Positions 27,001-35,100 of a stretch of DNA of 64,000 nucleotides are shown one piece after another. The first letter of the stretch is position 1, and each line of letters begins with the position of its first letter. Position numbers and translations under genes: made by a program. Source of the stretch: Carettochelys insculpta (Eukaryota; Chordata; Testudines; Carettochelyidae); assembly GCF_033958435.1 (NCBI RefSeq), contig NC_134161.1, positions 10,478,001 through 10,542,000 on the forward strand, written 5' to 3'. The notes under the pieces were generated by a model, which ran no database searches, was not told the DNA's origin, and saw only the letters and a program-made list of their open reading frames with translations.

Positions 27001-28891
27001 TGAGCATGCAATAACCTGACATCTTGACATATGTGCATTATTCAAATTTGTCATTTTGTAACTTAATTATCAGTACTTAACTTTAATTCATTGCTATATC
27101 TAATAGTATACAGCTTTGCGCCTAATTTGAACTGTTCAAAACTGAAAACTGCTGCTAAAATACAGTAAATGTGAATGGATTACGGATTAAAAGCAGACAT
27201 AAAGGCAGCTTAGTGTCCAAATTCAGAATGTGTAGACAGTTATTGGTGTTTGTTTTCTGTTATTAAACTTTGCACTGAAAGTTTATTTTTGGAGGAATAG
27301 CTTCCATGCTGCAGACTCTGAAACCCAATTGCAGTACAACAAGAGGTCCTGTGGCACCTTATAGACTAACAGATATTTTGGACCATAAGCTTTTGTGGGC
27401 AAAGACCCGCTTCATCAGATGCATGACTGGGGGGGTGGTGGTTTCAGAGGGTTATTTAAACAAACAAACAAACAAAAGTGTATGCAGAGTATTTACCAAC
27501 AACAGTAGAATTGTACATTGTAAACTTACACTTTATTTCCTTTCACTGTACTTATGGAAAGTGTAACTACAATTTACTTATGGCTAATAGGCCAGTTATT
27601 TGAGAGTTCTGGTTGATAGAATGCTGGTTAACACAGAGTTTACTGTACTGGGGAATAAAGCTAGTGTGAGAAAGAGATTAAATGGAATTGACTAAGTGGG
27701 TAAACTTAGATTGGTCAGTTTTCTTTCACTGCCCAAGCTTGGAAAAAGGCAGGAAATGAAAGAACAGGTCCAAGGCCAAAAAATAAATCTGGTTTCTAAT
27801 ATAACTGCAGATTAAATAATTTCAAGTTCTCTTAGTAACCTGGCTAAAGAAGCCTATTAAATGAATGTGACCTGACCATATTCCTTTCAATACTCCTTAG
27901 CAGCATCCTTCAGCGACAAACCAAGAGATCAGTTTTAGTTGAACTGTAATAAACTCAACCCAATACACAGTCATAAAACAAACCCTTACAGAGAGCTCTG
28001 AGCCCTCCTCCTCAGCAGAGGGTGACTATGCCGATAAGGTGAAGAACAGCTGTTTCAATCCTTCCCGGAAGAGTAAATCCAGCAACAAGCAAACCAGATG
28101 AGGCAGGAGCCGACAAAGGGGAGTTCGGAGAGAAGTGAAGAAACACGGAGTAGTTTGGATGTCTGTGCAGATGGACAGTGATGAGACATGCTAAATAAGT
28201 CTTTTATTTTCTTCACTTGCAAACTTACCGTGGACCAAAGCATCAGCAAACCCCAGTCACCAAGCACAGGAGCCTGTGTGAAAGCCGCGTAAGAGCACAC
28301 TGGGAATGCCTGGGGACACTTTAAAAACAATGGGATGGGTATGTGTGCGGTCCCTGGGGCTGCTTCCAGCTCACAGCCGTGGACCTAGCGGAGAACGTCT
28401 GGGGTCTGCCCAGGGGAGAGGAGCAGAGGGCCCGGCACGAGCGGGGGGGTGCAGGGAGCCCAGGACCCTCCGGCAGTGACACCAGCAGGGCGCTGAGGGT
28501 GGGGTGCCCTGAGGGGCAGGGCGAGCCCCACAGACGGGGAGTGGTAGGGACTTGGGGTTAGCGGGGAGGGAGCCGCAGGGGGGAGTGAGTCCCCCGGGGG
28601 GGGGGGTCCCAGTAGGGAGGAGCTCCGGGGACGGAACAGGGGAAGCGATGGGGACGGACGATAGGGTCCAGGTGGGCGGGGCCGCGGGAGACTTGGGGTG
28701 CTGGGGGCAGGGCCAAGGAAGGGGACGGGGCCCGGCGCGGAGTGACGGGAGGGGACAGTCGGGGGGTGGGGGGGAGGTCCCAGGGGGCGGGGCTCCGGCC
28801 GGTCTCACCTGCGCAGCAGCAGCCCCCCCAGCAGCAGCAGGAGCAGCAGCGCCCCCACCCGGCGCCGCTTCCGGGCGCCGCAGGCACACAT
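2533..28891 (-). CDS. GH35 beta-galactosidase-like protein, GLB1L2/GLB1L3 type (first 8 coding exons, 3' part outside window)
   Basis: Exons (high to low): 28809-28891, 19173-19370, 17734-17802, 16640-16735, 10927-11035, 10350-10442, 6263-6344, 2533-2597. All have GT/AG borders and the phases join into 265 uninterrupted codons. The N-terminus has a basic stretch then a leucine-rich segment (residues about 8-26), which fits a signal peptide or signal anchor. Family motifs follow: [37 protein letters not shown] and QVENEYGSY. Known for GH35: the Glu in NEYG is the acid/base (Glu200 by my count); the nucleophile motif should lie in the next exon, beyond the window. GH35 enzymes hydrolyse terminal beta-galactosides; the substrates of the GLB1L2/3 members are poorly defined. 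It sits next to ACAD8, as human GLB1L3 does, but L2 versus L3 cannot be settled from half the protein, so no symbol is given. Confidence 0.92.
2598..6262. other. GLB1L2/3-like intron 7
   Basis: No exon seen. Contains a small hAT-like element near 5683-5882 and an ACA-rich stretch near 6117-6142. Confidence 0.6.
5683..5882. mobile_element. hAT-like nonautonomous element
   Basis: Short terminal inverted repeats: GTTCTCAAACTGGGG at one end and GTTTGAGAATCGCTG at the other. This is a common hAT/Charlie-type end. No coding capacity. Confidence 0.5.
6263..6344 (-). CDS. GLB1L2/3-like coding exon 7
   Basis: Acceptor TTCATTTAG|GCCC, donor GAAG|GTATGT. It encodes [15 protein letters not shown] then [12 protein letters not shown], matching the family's GIVELLLTSD segment. 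Phase 1 at the 3' end joins exon 8 to give Ala. Confidence 0.92.
6488..6801. mobile_element. Tc1/mariner-like MITE, copy A
   Basis: Ends are CAGGTTGAATCTCTC and its inverted form, with TA dinucleotides directly outside both ends (6486-6487 and 6802-6803), the insertion signature of Tc1/mariner. About 314 bp, no open frame. A related copy in opposite orientation lies near 20192-20511. Confidence 0.75.
7026..7048. repeat. (GT)n microsatellite
   Basis: About eleven GT units directly visible. Confidence 0.9.
9999..10090. repeat. Inverted repeat, 40-nt arms with 12-nt loop
   Basis: Arms 9999-10038 and 10051-10090 are complementary at 38 of 40 positions. The arms are head-to-head pieces of the dispersed repeat also seen near 25326-25545 and 27330-27428 (core GGTGCCACAGGACTTCT). 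Confidence 0.9.
10350..10442 (-). CDS. GLB1L2/3-like coding exon 6, catalytic acid/base
   Basis: Acceptor CCCTACAG|TAC, donor AAAATG|GTAATG, 31 whole codons. It encodes [20 protein letters not shown]. The last Glu of NENEY-type motif (QVENEYGSY) is the expected acid/base of GH35. Confidence 0.95.
10927..11035 (-). CDS. GLB1L2/3-like coding exon 5
   Basis: Acceptor TTCTCCTAG|CTGG, donor CTTCAG|GTAAGT. It encodes [17 protein letters not shown] through [12 protein letters not shown], continuing the TIM barrel. The exon ends in phase 0. Confidence 0.95.
11190..11239. repeat. Short direct duplication (21 bp, 29-bp period)
   Basis: CATTTTTTGGTCATTTGACT occurs at 11190 and again at 11219, separated by AGCAGCAG. 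Confidence 0.9.
12366..13840 (+). pseudogene. Broken CR1 ORF2 (reverse transcriptase) reading frames
   Basis: Three overlapping frames of one former ORF: palm-domain segments up to the DFSKAFD motif in the first, then a shifted middle, then the C-terminal part. At least two frameshifts separate them. The catalytic YxDD-type motif falls in the disrupted middle part. Confidence 0.85.
12430..14180 (+). mobile_element. CR1 LINE, 5'-truncated, with decayed reverse transcriptase
   Basis: Plus-strand frames cover a CR1 reverse transcriptase: [51 protein letters not shown] and [12 protein letters not shown]. The frame breaks near 13068 and continues in other frames (13182-13391, 13331-13840) with [32 protein letters not shown] and [20 protein letters not shown], before a further shift. 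It ends in the usual CR1 3' repeats (CTACGATTCTATTC). Frameshifts and stops make it inactive. Confidence 0.92.
14470..14590. repeat. MIR/CORE-SINE-like remnant
   Basis: Resembles the MIR pattern: CCTCCATTTCCTGAACTGTA followed by AAATGGGGGTACCATAA. Boundaries uncertain. Confidence 0.45.
15046..15890 (-). mobile_element. CR1 LINE 3' fragment
   Basis: The minus strand encodes [20 protein letters not shown] and [20 protein letters not shown], the C-terminal CR1 ORF2 tail, then the CR1 3' region with CCCTCCAGCCC-like end. 5'-truncated and broken by stops. Lower coordinate is the 3' end. Confidence 0.85.
16640..16735 (-). CDS. GLB1L2/3-like coding exon 4
   Basis: Acceptor TTTCTCAG|GGCC, donor CCCAG|GTAAGAG. 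It encodes [15 protein letters not shown] and then [16 protein letters not shown], the most diagnostic GH35 segment in the window. Confidence 0.96.
16736..17733. other. GLB1L2/3-like intron 3
   Basis: Apart from a MIR-like remnant (16850-16990) nothing recognised. Confidence 0.55.
16850..16990. repeat. MIR/CORE-SINE-like remnant
   Basis: CCCATTTTAGAGATGAGAAA followed by AAGGTCACATAGAAAGTCAG, the usual reverse MIR pattern. It lies just upstream of exon 4. Confidence 0.55.
17734..17802 (-). CDS. GLB1L2/3-like coding exon 3
   Basis: Acceptor TTTTCAG|GTACGT, donor CTAGA|GTACGT. It encodes [20 protein letters not shown] and continues to DLE; the WNLHEP motif is typical of GH35. A long TG tract begins about 190 bp upstream in intron 2. 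Confidence 0.95.
17982..18081. repeat. G11 plus (TG)44 microsatellite
   Basis: A run of eleven G followed by about 44 uninterrupted TG units in intron 2. The open frames here (poly-Cys-Val, poly-His-Thr) are artefacts of the repeat. Confidence 0.97.
18500..18795. mobile_element. Small DNA transposon (MITE) ending ATGTAGACATAGCCC
   Basis: The right end, read in reverse, is GGGCTATGTCTACATGACAG, an end I associate with abundant turtle MITEs; the body is full of TTTCGAAAGATC-like blocks. The left border is uncertain. Confidence 0.5.
19173..19370 (-). CDS. GLB1L2/3-like coding exon 2
   Basis: Acceptor ATTCTAG|GTTTAAC, donor ACTAC|GTAAGT. It encodes [14 protein letters not shown] up to [10 protein letters not shown] and includes the GH35 motif [19 protein letters not shown]. 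Both junctions are phase 2. Confidence 0.95.
20192..20511. mobile_element. Tc1/mariner-like MITE, copy B (inverted relative to copy A)
   Basis: Shares with copy A, in reverse complement, an internal block around 20325-20375 (ACATTTAGGGGTAAATTAGA and onward). One end has the CCTCTGTAGTCCGGCAC form. Boundaries are approximate. Confidence 0.65.
22800..22945 (+). mobile_element. CR1 3'-end remnant
   Basis: ATTTAGATCTAATGCAGGTC at the start and TTCCTTCTGGCCTTAATCTC at the end follow the CR1 3' end pattern; old and diverged. Confidence 0.55.
24118..24810. mobile_element. hAT-like element beginning GGGCCCTATCAAATTCAC
   Basis: The left end matches that of the element at 40601 (GGGCCCTACCAAATCCAC) and the first ~100 bp are similar. 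The interior has a short palindrome at 24337-24363 (CTTCAGAGCTGAACTCTGAAG). Right border uncertain. Confidence 0.5.
25326..25545. repeat. Dispersed repeat, GTGCCACAGGACTTCTTGTT family, two copies
   Basis: GGTGCCACAGGACTTCTTGT occurs twice (near 25351 and 25510) around an internal inverted pair: CCCACGAAAGCTTACACTCC and its partner near 25405-25430 (GGAGCCTAAGTTTTGGTGGG). Class not certain; probably a SINE or MITE family. Confidence 0.7.
25560..25705. repeat. Related dispersed repeat
   Basis: AAGCTCATGACCTAATAAAT, GTTGGTCTTTAAGGTGACAC and CTAACATAGCTACTCTTCTG follow the same plan as the neighbouring copies, more diverged. Confidence 0.55.
27330..27428. repeat. Dispersed repeat, GTGCCACAGGACTTCTTGTT family
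   Basis: Reads ACAACAAGAGGTCCTGTGGC, ACCTTATAGACTAACAGATA and CTTCATCAGATGCATGACTG in order: a clean single copy of the family. Confidence 0.75.
27491..27645. mobile_element. Tc1/mariner-like MITE, partial copy
   Basis: Matches the reverse complement of the element at 60747-61066 (GAGAGTTCTGGTTGATAGAA, then AGAGTTTACTG followed by TA). Its other end is missing. Confidence 0.65.
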
Positions 28892-29180
28892 GGGTCCCCC
28901 CGGCCCGCGCGCCGCCACCTCTCGGAGGGTCCCTCCGGCGGCGCCTCAGCCCCCAGTCTAGCCGCACCCCCCGCCCCCCAAGCGCGCGCGCTCGCGCCCC
29001 TCCCCATTGGCCACGGTACACCACCCCCAGGGCGGGGTCACCTGGCGATTGGACAGGAAGGTCAGAGGACAAGCCCTCTAGTGGTTGGCTGAAACCGTGA
29101 CGCCGGGCCCCGCCCCCTCCCCTGACAGCCGCGACGAGGGAGACGCTCGGCCCGTGTCCCGGGCACGCGGGGTACGGAGG
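28380..29180. promoter_or_regulatory. CpG-island promoter of the GLB1L2/3-like gene
   Basis: Very GC- and CpG-rich DNA around the minus-strand ATG at 28891. Upstream of the ATG, minus-strand CCAAT boxes lie at 29006-29010 and 29048-29052. Long open frames here on both strands come from base composition, not coding. Confidence 0.75.
28809..28891 (-). CDS. GLB1L2/3-like coding exon 1
   Basis: ATG at 28891 begins [20 protein letters not shown], a basic N-terminus followed by a leucine run. The donor is CGCAG|GTGAGA and the exon ends in phase 2 (AG|G = Arg across the junction). The start lies inside a CpG island, and no other start in this frame is needed. Confidence 0.88.
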
Positions 29181-29523
29181 TCGAGCTCGCCCGCGCCTGG
29201 GGACGAAACCCACCATTCAGAAATCACAGCAGCCCCCCGGCACTCTCCTCCCCGAACCTGTTTGCTCAGCGCCAAGCAGCTGCAACCCGCACCCCCCGCG
29301 CCCCAGACAGGGAGCATGCACTAGCAGGAGCCCCCTGCCCTGGACCCACTCCTCCACCTTCCTGTGGCCCCAGCCCGCCCACAAAAGCAGCAGCGGGGGG
29401 GGATGCGTCCTTTACATTGCCACCTGTGCACAGTTAAATAGGCCCCTGGTTAGCAGCCACCACCCTTGGGTTCTTTGCCAGAGCAGTCAACTCCCATCCA
29501 CTCTTCTCTCAAAGAGCGGTGTT

Positions 29524-29540
29524 GGGGGGGGGGGGGGGGG
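29524..29540. repeat. Poly(G) run
   Basis: Seventeen G in a row, directly visible. Confidence 0.95.
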
Positions 29541-30744
29541 TAGTGTCTCCCTCCCAGGCCAAAACGAGCATTTAATGAAAGAAGAGAAGAGCTCACTTTC
29601 AGGGCTCATCTGTTTTGTGTTTTTTTTTAAAACCACCATTGGGACCAGGGGCTGCCACCGTCAACAGCCATAGACTTTGAAGATAAATCCACCTCCACCT
29701 CTCCCAGCCCTGGCTTTGCTGCCATTACATAGTTTTTAGTAACAACTGTGTTGCTAAACTCAGGAGCTGAAGCGGTGGTGCTCTGCACTTTCACCAGCAA
29801 AATCCTTTTACCCCAACACGGAGCTTTCATGTTATCAACAGGAGCATGCACCCCTATTGCCAAAACACAGTTGATACTGAAGCGTACAACAACAAAATTT
29901 TATTTTTGGAATGGGGGTGGTTTAGCACCAAGTGACTAAAGTTTCACCACGTAATTGTTGCTGTAGGGACAGCCCGAGATGGAGATGAATTCAGTTCATG
30001 CAAATCCTGAAGCCTGCAGCAGTAACAACATTCACTCTACAGGTAACTTAGCCAGATTTGAGTCACTTATGCCTGAACCCTTCACCCCACCACATAAACA
30101 TAATTGGCTCAGTTTGCACAGCACCTGTGCCAGAACAAACCAGGGAATGGGAGACAAATAAGACTTTACAGGTGGGCTGGCTTGACTGCACAGTGGTGGC
30201 AAATATTTAGAGTTGCAAACAATGGTTCCTTATTGAAAAAATAATTTACATTTAATTTAACTGGGTAATAGCCTTCTGTTTACCGGGCAGTTTGGATTTT
30301 AGCTTTTACTAAGCCAGTCTGTACAGTAAAGAGCAGTAGCATCTATGGAGCTGGTTAAGATACAGTTGAAACGTGTAAATGGGACAACTGTGCCACTGTT
30401 GTTAAGTGACACTTTCAAAGCAACAAGGTCTTACATTTTGTAAACTAAACAGACAAGTGCAGAACAGTTAGTTTTTATAGCATGCTTAGGATAGATTGGC
30501 TGACAAAATCAAATACACTTTGATAGGGTAAACTTTCCTTTCCCATCTTCCACCTACAAGGAGCAGCTACTTCTCCTTTTATACTGCAAGATGAACATAC
30601 AACCTACTGCTGTTTCTTTGCATTAAGGAAGATTTTTCCCCCATCTGCCTTTATCAGTTTAGTGGTAGATACTGAACAAAGAATGTTGCCCAATGATAAA
30701 CGTTAAGAATAGGAAGTAAGTTCTCTGCTATTGCCTCTATCCTG

Positions 30745-30850
30745 GCACAGCCTCTCTCTGTGCCTCAGTTCCCATCTGTAAATTGAGTAGGTCAACACAT
30801 ACCCAGGAGAAAAGGATGTTAGTTGGAAAAGCACTTTAAGGGCACATGAA
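30745..30850. repeat. MIR/CORE-SINE-like remnant
   Basis: CTCTCTGTGCCTCAGTTCCC followed by ATCTGTAAATTGAG is the MIR hallmark. Confidence 0.55.
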
Positions 30851-31014
30851 AATGCAAGTTATTACTTTCATTAGGGTTTTCCACTAAAGCGGATTCTATC
30901 AACTAAAAGGAATATGCTCAAATTAGTAACAAGAATATCTCACACTGAATTACCAGAACTAATTAAATGCCACCATCCCCACATAGTAATTTTACCATCA
31001 TACCTTTATTGATT

Positions 31015-31020
31015 CTGACA
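31015..31020 (-). terminator. ACAD8: Candidate ACAD8 polyadenylation signal
   Basis: AATAAA on the minus strand about 1.1 kb past the ACAD8 stop. A GATAAA variant near 31876 is a closer but weaker option. Confidence 0.25.
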
Positions 31021-32111
31021 CAAAATGTTGGGGAATAAAACTAATCAAAGTTCTGACTCGGCTCCTATTGTACATTTTGGGTCAAGTTAATAGAGGAATG
31101 AGGAGCAGCCAAGGACTTCTTGTGCAAGGTTTTTTTTCATCTATGCCCGATCTCCCCAGTTCCCAGCCTGGCCCTGTCCTGCCCACACTTCATCCTCTGC
31201 CCCTGCCCCCCCCGCCCCTTCAGTGCATCTCCCTCAGGGCTGTCTGGGATTTAGCCCCACAGAAGCTGCAGCAGCTTGCTGCCCATTCTGTGGGGCCTGC
31301 CTCAAACCCCTCCCCACTCACCTGCAGCTGCAGTGCTGGATGGTGGGGAGGAGAGCACTGCAGGCCAGTGGCCATGCTTCCCTAGAGCTGTCCCTCCCCA
31401 CAGGAGCTGCCAGTCAGGGTTGGGCTGTGCAGCCCTGGACCCCCGTGAGGGACCATCAGCTGTCACCATGACCCCAGGCACCCTGGGAGCCACTGTTGCC
31501 ACCAAAGTGCCGCTGCCCTCACCACCATCAGCAGCTCAGATGAGCCCCCCACCGACTTCCCAGCCCTGACTGCTGCACCTCCCATCCTCTGTCCTGAGCC
31601 CCCACAAGGACCTGAGCAACACCACGTAAATCCTCTGGTTGATATATAAGAGAGAGAGCACGTGTGTGCACAATCCTGCCTTCACTCCCCATCTGCCTTG
31701 GAAATGCCCTAGGGAAGGTGAGGGGCCGATTTGGTTTCCTGTTTTAATCCTGTCCTGGCACAAAGGTAGACAGATGACCCCACGTGTCTAATGTTTGTAT
31801 CCGAGGAAGGGCAGAGCAGTGGCAATGGCCCATGGTGAGGACACAGGAACAAAACCTGTGATTCGCATCTGATCTTTATCTTTGGTATCCTTGATACCAA
31901 ACTAGATCCAGCAGCACTGCCTGGCACCAGACAGAGCTGAAACCCCACGAGCTACATTCAGCTGTGCCTGGCATCAGAAAAAGTCAAGAGATGTTCCAGT
32001 GGTATGCTCTCTTCTCCTACTAGCAGGGAGGGAGTCCATGGCCAGAGAAGCAATAGACAATGTTCTTGGTAGCAAATGGAGTGCAGGAAGCCTAGAAACC
32101 AGCTCCGAGTT

Positions 32112-32164
32112 TCACTCCTGTAACAGACTTCTGGCCACAATCATCCTCATCACCTCATTGGTAC
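32112..32164 (-). CDS. ACAD8: ACAD8 last coding exon 11
   Basis: Acceptor CTGCTGCAG|GTACC. Encodes (G)[16 protein letters not shown] then TGA. The SLLQE ending matches the family C-terminus. Confidence 0.94.
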
Positions 32165-35100
32165 CTGCAGCAGGACAAGACCAAAGAGAAAGAGAGAGGC
32201 ACTCAGTATTTAAAGGGCTCATCTACTCTGGCAAGTTGCTGCACCGAAACGTTCTCACTCGGGCATGAAAAATCATCCACCTGTCTCCCACACAACTCCC
32301 AAACACAGCACATTTCAGTGCAGCAACCTGTCAGGGCAGATGGACTCCCAGTGGTGGGAGCTATGCTCCTTGTGGATATGGTTTACATAGAGCACTAGGA
32401 GTGCTCTCCCCCAGTGCCGGTGCCATCACCACATTGCTGCATTCAGACAAAGCCTAAGTGAGGACCCAGTCCTGCTTCTACCGCACAAAGTCCAGGATTT
32501 AAACCCACAAGATACCAGTGTGCCATCAGCAAAGCGATTATTCCAGATTTCCATCCAGTTTGAGATCAAGGCAAAACCTGGTCGCGTGCGTGTTTGCACT
32601 GTTTTTTCCTCTCATCCATGCGTAGAATAAATTTTACGTGCATTAAGGCATATGCAGATGTGCACCACCAATAGAAACACATGCTGCTGTCTGCCCGAAC
32701 TCGGAGTGGTCTGCTAATCAGCTGGGTGGCATCTGAACCCCTCCAGGGCAGCTGCTAACAGGAAACACTGGTGGGATGTCTAGCCTACTCTGTGGAAGAG
32801 ACTCTACTCAAGGATGAAAGGAGTTCTGAGTGTTAGTAGGTGTAGAGAAGAAGGTAAGATATAAATACCTGGTGAAATGTCAGTCATTAAGGGGACACTG
32901 AATGCTGACATTAAAAGGATTTTAAGGTGCTGAGCACAGAGCAGACCTGGGGCCATACTGAAGGCCAGAGTTTATCTACTGCTGCATATGTATCATATCA
33001 GAGAGTTTAAAGGAGCATAACTGGAGACAGGTAGAACCACACCTCTTCCAGGAACTCTAATTCCAGGTAAGGAGATCAAAGACCAGCAGTAATAATGACT
33101 ATGAGGCTGGATTAAAAATAAAAGAGCAATATTTACAGCTTGGCTGTGCTAAGGGGGATATTACCACAAATCTCTCCACAAGGATCTCTGAAGGTTGGAA
33201 TTGTTTAGGGTTCAACAGTAATAGGATAAAATTAAACTTTTCCCTATGGTGAAGCCCATTGAAGTATCAATTTTCTTAGTGAGGTCATGGAAGCTTTTTC
33301 AACTGACTGATATGGAGCAAGAGTGGACAAGCAACTAAACATACACTGTGCAGAGCAATCCTACACATGGAGCTAATCAGTCTCCTCTGCCTTCGAGTGG
33401 GTTGGAAATATTTACTTGGCTGCACAGGTCTGCTATAGTCCAATGAGCTCCGATCCCTGGCATGGGTTTTGCTGTCAGATGGAAGACTGAAGCACAGAAT
33501 GAAAGAAGCAGAGTTTGCAACTCTAATGAAAATCCTTGCTCTCCAATGTAAAGTGCGGCCGAGGTCATAGGCAGCATCCAATTTTGTTGGCAATACCCTA
33601 AGTTACCTTCCAAGATCTGGTGCACTCTGATATCTCTCATGAACTGCTGCACCGCGTAGTCCTTCAGGTATCCATAGCCCCCATGCATCTGCAAGGCCTG
33701 GTTGCATATCTGAGAAGACAACATTGCTGGTCAGGTACTGAATGGTGAAGTGACTTGCCCAGGGTCCACAGCAAATTAGTGGTACAGTTTGCACTGGAGC
33801 CTAGGAAACTGGACTTAGTTTACATTTCTACCATATTTCAAAGCAGAAATGGAACCCATGAGTCCTACAGACCAGTTTCTTCCATTTGAACCGCAGTATG
33901 CCAGGCTGCTTGTTGCCATATTTCTAGTCATGCTATTTTAAACTAACGGTGTCATCTTACAAGGAACGCTGCAGTGCACAAACCCACAGGGTGCATTTTA
34001 ATTCTCCTCAACCAAGGCGGTTTCTGCTGCATTTCTGAGTGAGTCTATACGCAAAATTAAAACGCAAAACCCCCATCTAGTGGCCAGCTGGGATAATAGC
34101 TCTCTATTAAAAAAAAAATGTATGAAGTCTAACTATAATTAATCCTGGGCATCAGATGCACCATGTGGGAAGCTAATGACAGGCTGTAGCGGTAATTCCA
34201 AAATATGACTAATCCAAGACAGCCCACAGATGAGGACTTCTTTTCATTTACTTAAATGGCATTCTGTAATTGCACTAGAGTACCCAGCTCACTCTGAAAG
34301 ACACATCCTAACCTGGAACTAATAGTGAGCAGTGGACAACCTGGCCTGCATACACCCTTATTACTTCACTGAAAGGGAGCTGAAATCGCCAAAATGATAC
34401 CTTTTCCTCACAGGTCTGCCTGAACCCCCAGATTCCTAGAAGCAGCACAAGGCATTGTAGCATGTGAAGCAGGCCTAGGGAGAAGACCCACAGCCTACAA
34501 GGGGGCTGAGACGCCAGGCTGTGTGTGTACCAAAATTCTGGCCCACAAAAGAGGCCCCAAGATTAGGTTTTTGACCCAGCAAACAGGCTCAGGGCTGGGA
34601 CCCCATAAGTTGAAGAGACTTCCTGAAATTCCACAGTGTCAGCCACTGCAAAAAGACTCTGAACATCTCTCATTGCAATACCCTCAGCAGGGATCTGGAA
34701 AACCCACTGCAAAGCACTCATCTGTGGTGAAGAGTTTGGCCATGGCGCACAGAGCAATGGCGTCCTCCCGCTCCTCTTGCAGCGCCCTTGCCGCATTCCG
34801 TACCATGAGCCGTGCCGCCACCAGGCGTGTTGCCATCTCAGCCAGTCTGAACTGGAGGTACTGCCAGGAAGGAAATACACAGCACATGAGGGGCCAGGTT
34901 AAGCTTGAGGCTCAGTGGGGCCCTGCCCTGAAACATCTCCCTCCTCGCATCCTCCTCAGGTGGGGCCCTGCCCTACTACCATTCCTTGATACCACTCACA
35001 TGGGGCCCTGTTCTGAATCCCACTCCTCACACTCTGTCCCCCTGAACATGCCTCAGGTGCTCCCCCTGTACATGCCCAGGCAAGGCCCTCCATCTCCTCT

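Larger units (their letters stand above)
19371..28808. other. GLB1L2/3-like intron 1 (9.4 kb)
   Basis: Contains MITE copy B, a CR1 tail (22800-22945), a hAT-like element (24118-24810), dispersed repeat copies (25326-25700, 27330-27428) and a partial Tc1/mariner-like element (27491-27645). No further exon found; an extra 5' exon would be unexpected because exon 1 carries the start. Confidence 0.55.
29181..32111. other. Intergenic: GLB1L2/3-like promoter side to ACAD8 3' end
   Basis: Includes a G17 run (29524-29540), C-rich sequence around 31140-31600 whose open frames look compositional, a MIR-like stretch near 30745-30850, and probably the ACAD8 3'UTR down to about 31 kb. No gene recognised. 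Confidence 0.5.

Noticed and set aside
28371..29216. 281-residue minus-strand open frame and several long frames on both strands
   Set aside because: It lies in a CpG island; the Pro/Gly/Ala/Arg-rich translation and overlapping frames on both strands come from GC content. Only the short exon at 28809-28891 is coding there, in a different frame.
31068..31571. Plus-strand open frames in C-rich sequence as a possible gene or retrocopy
   Set aside because: No family resemblance, several overlapping frames of similar length, low-complexity Pro/Ser/Leu content.
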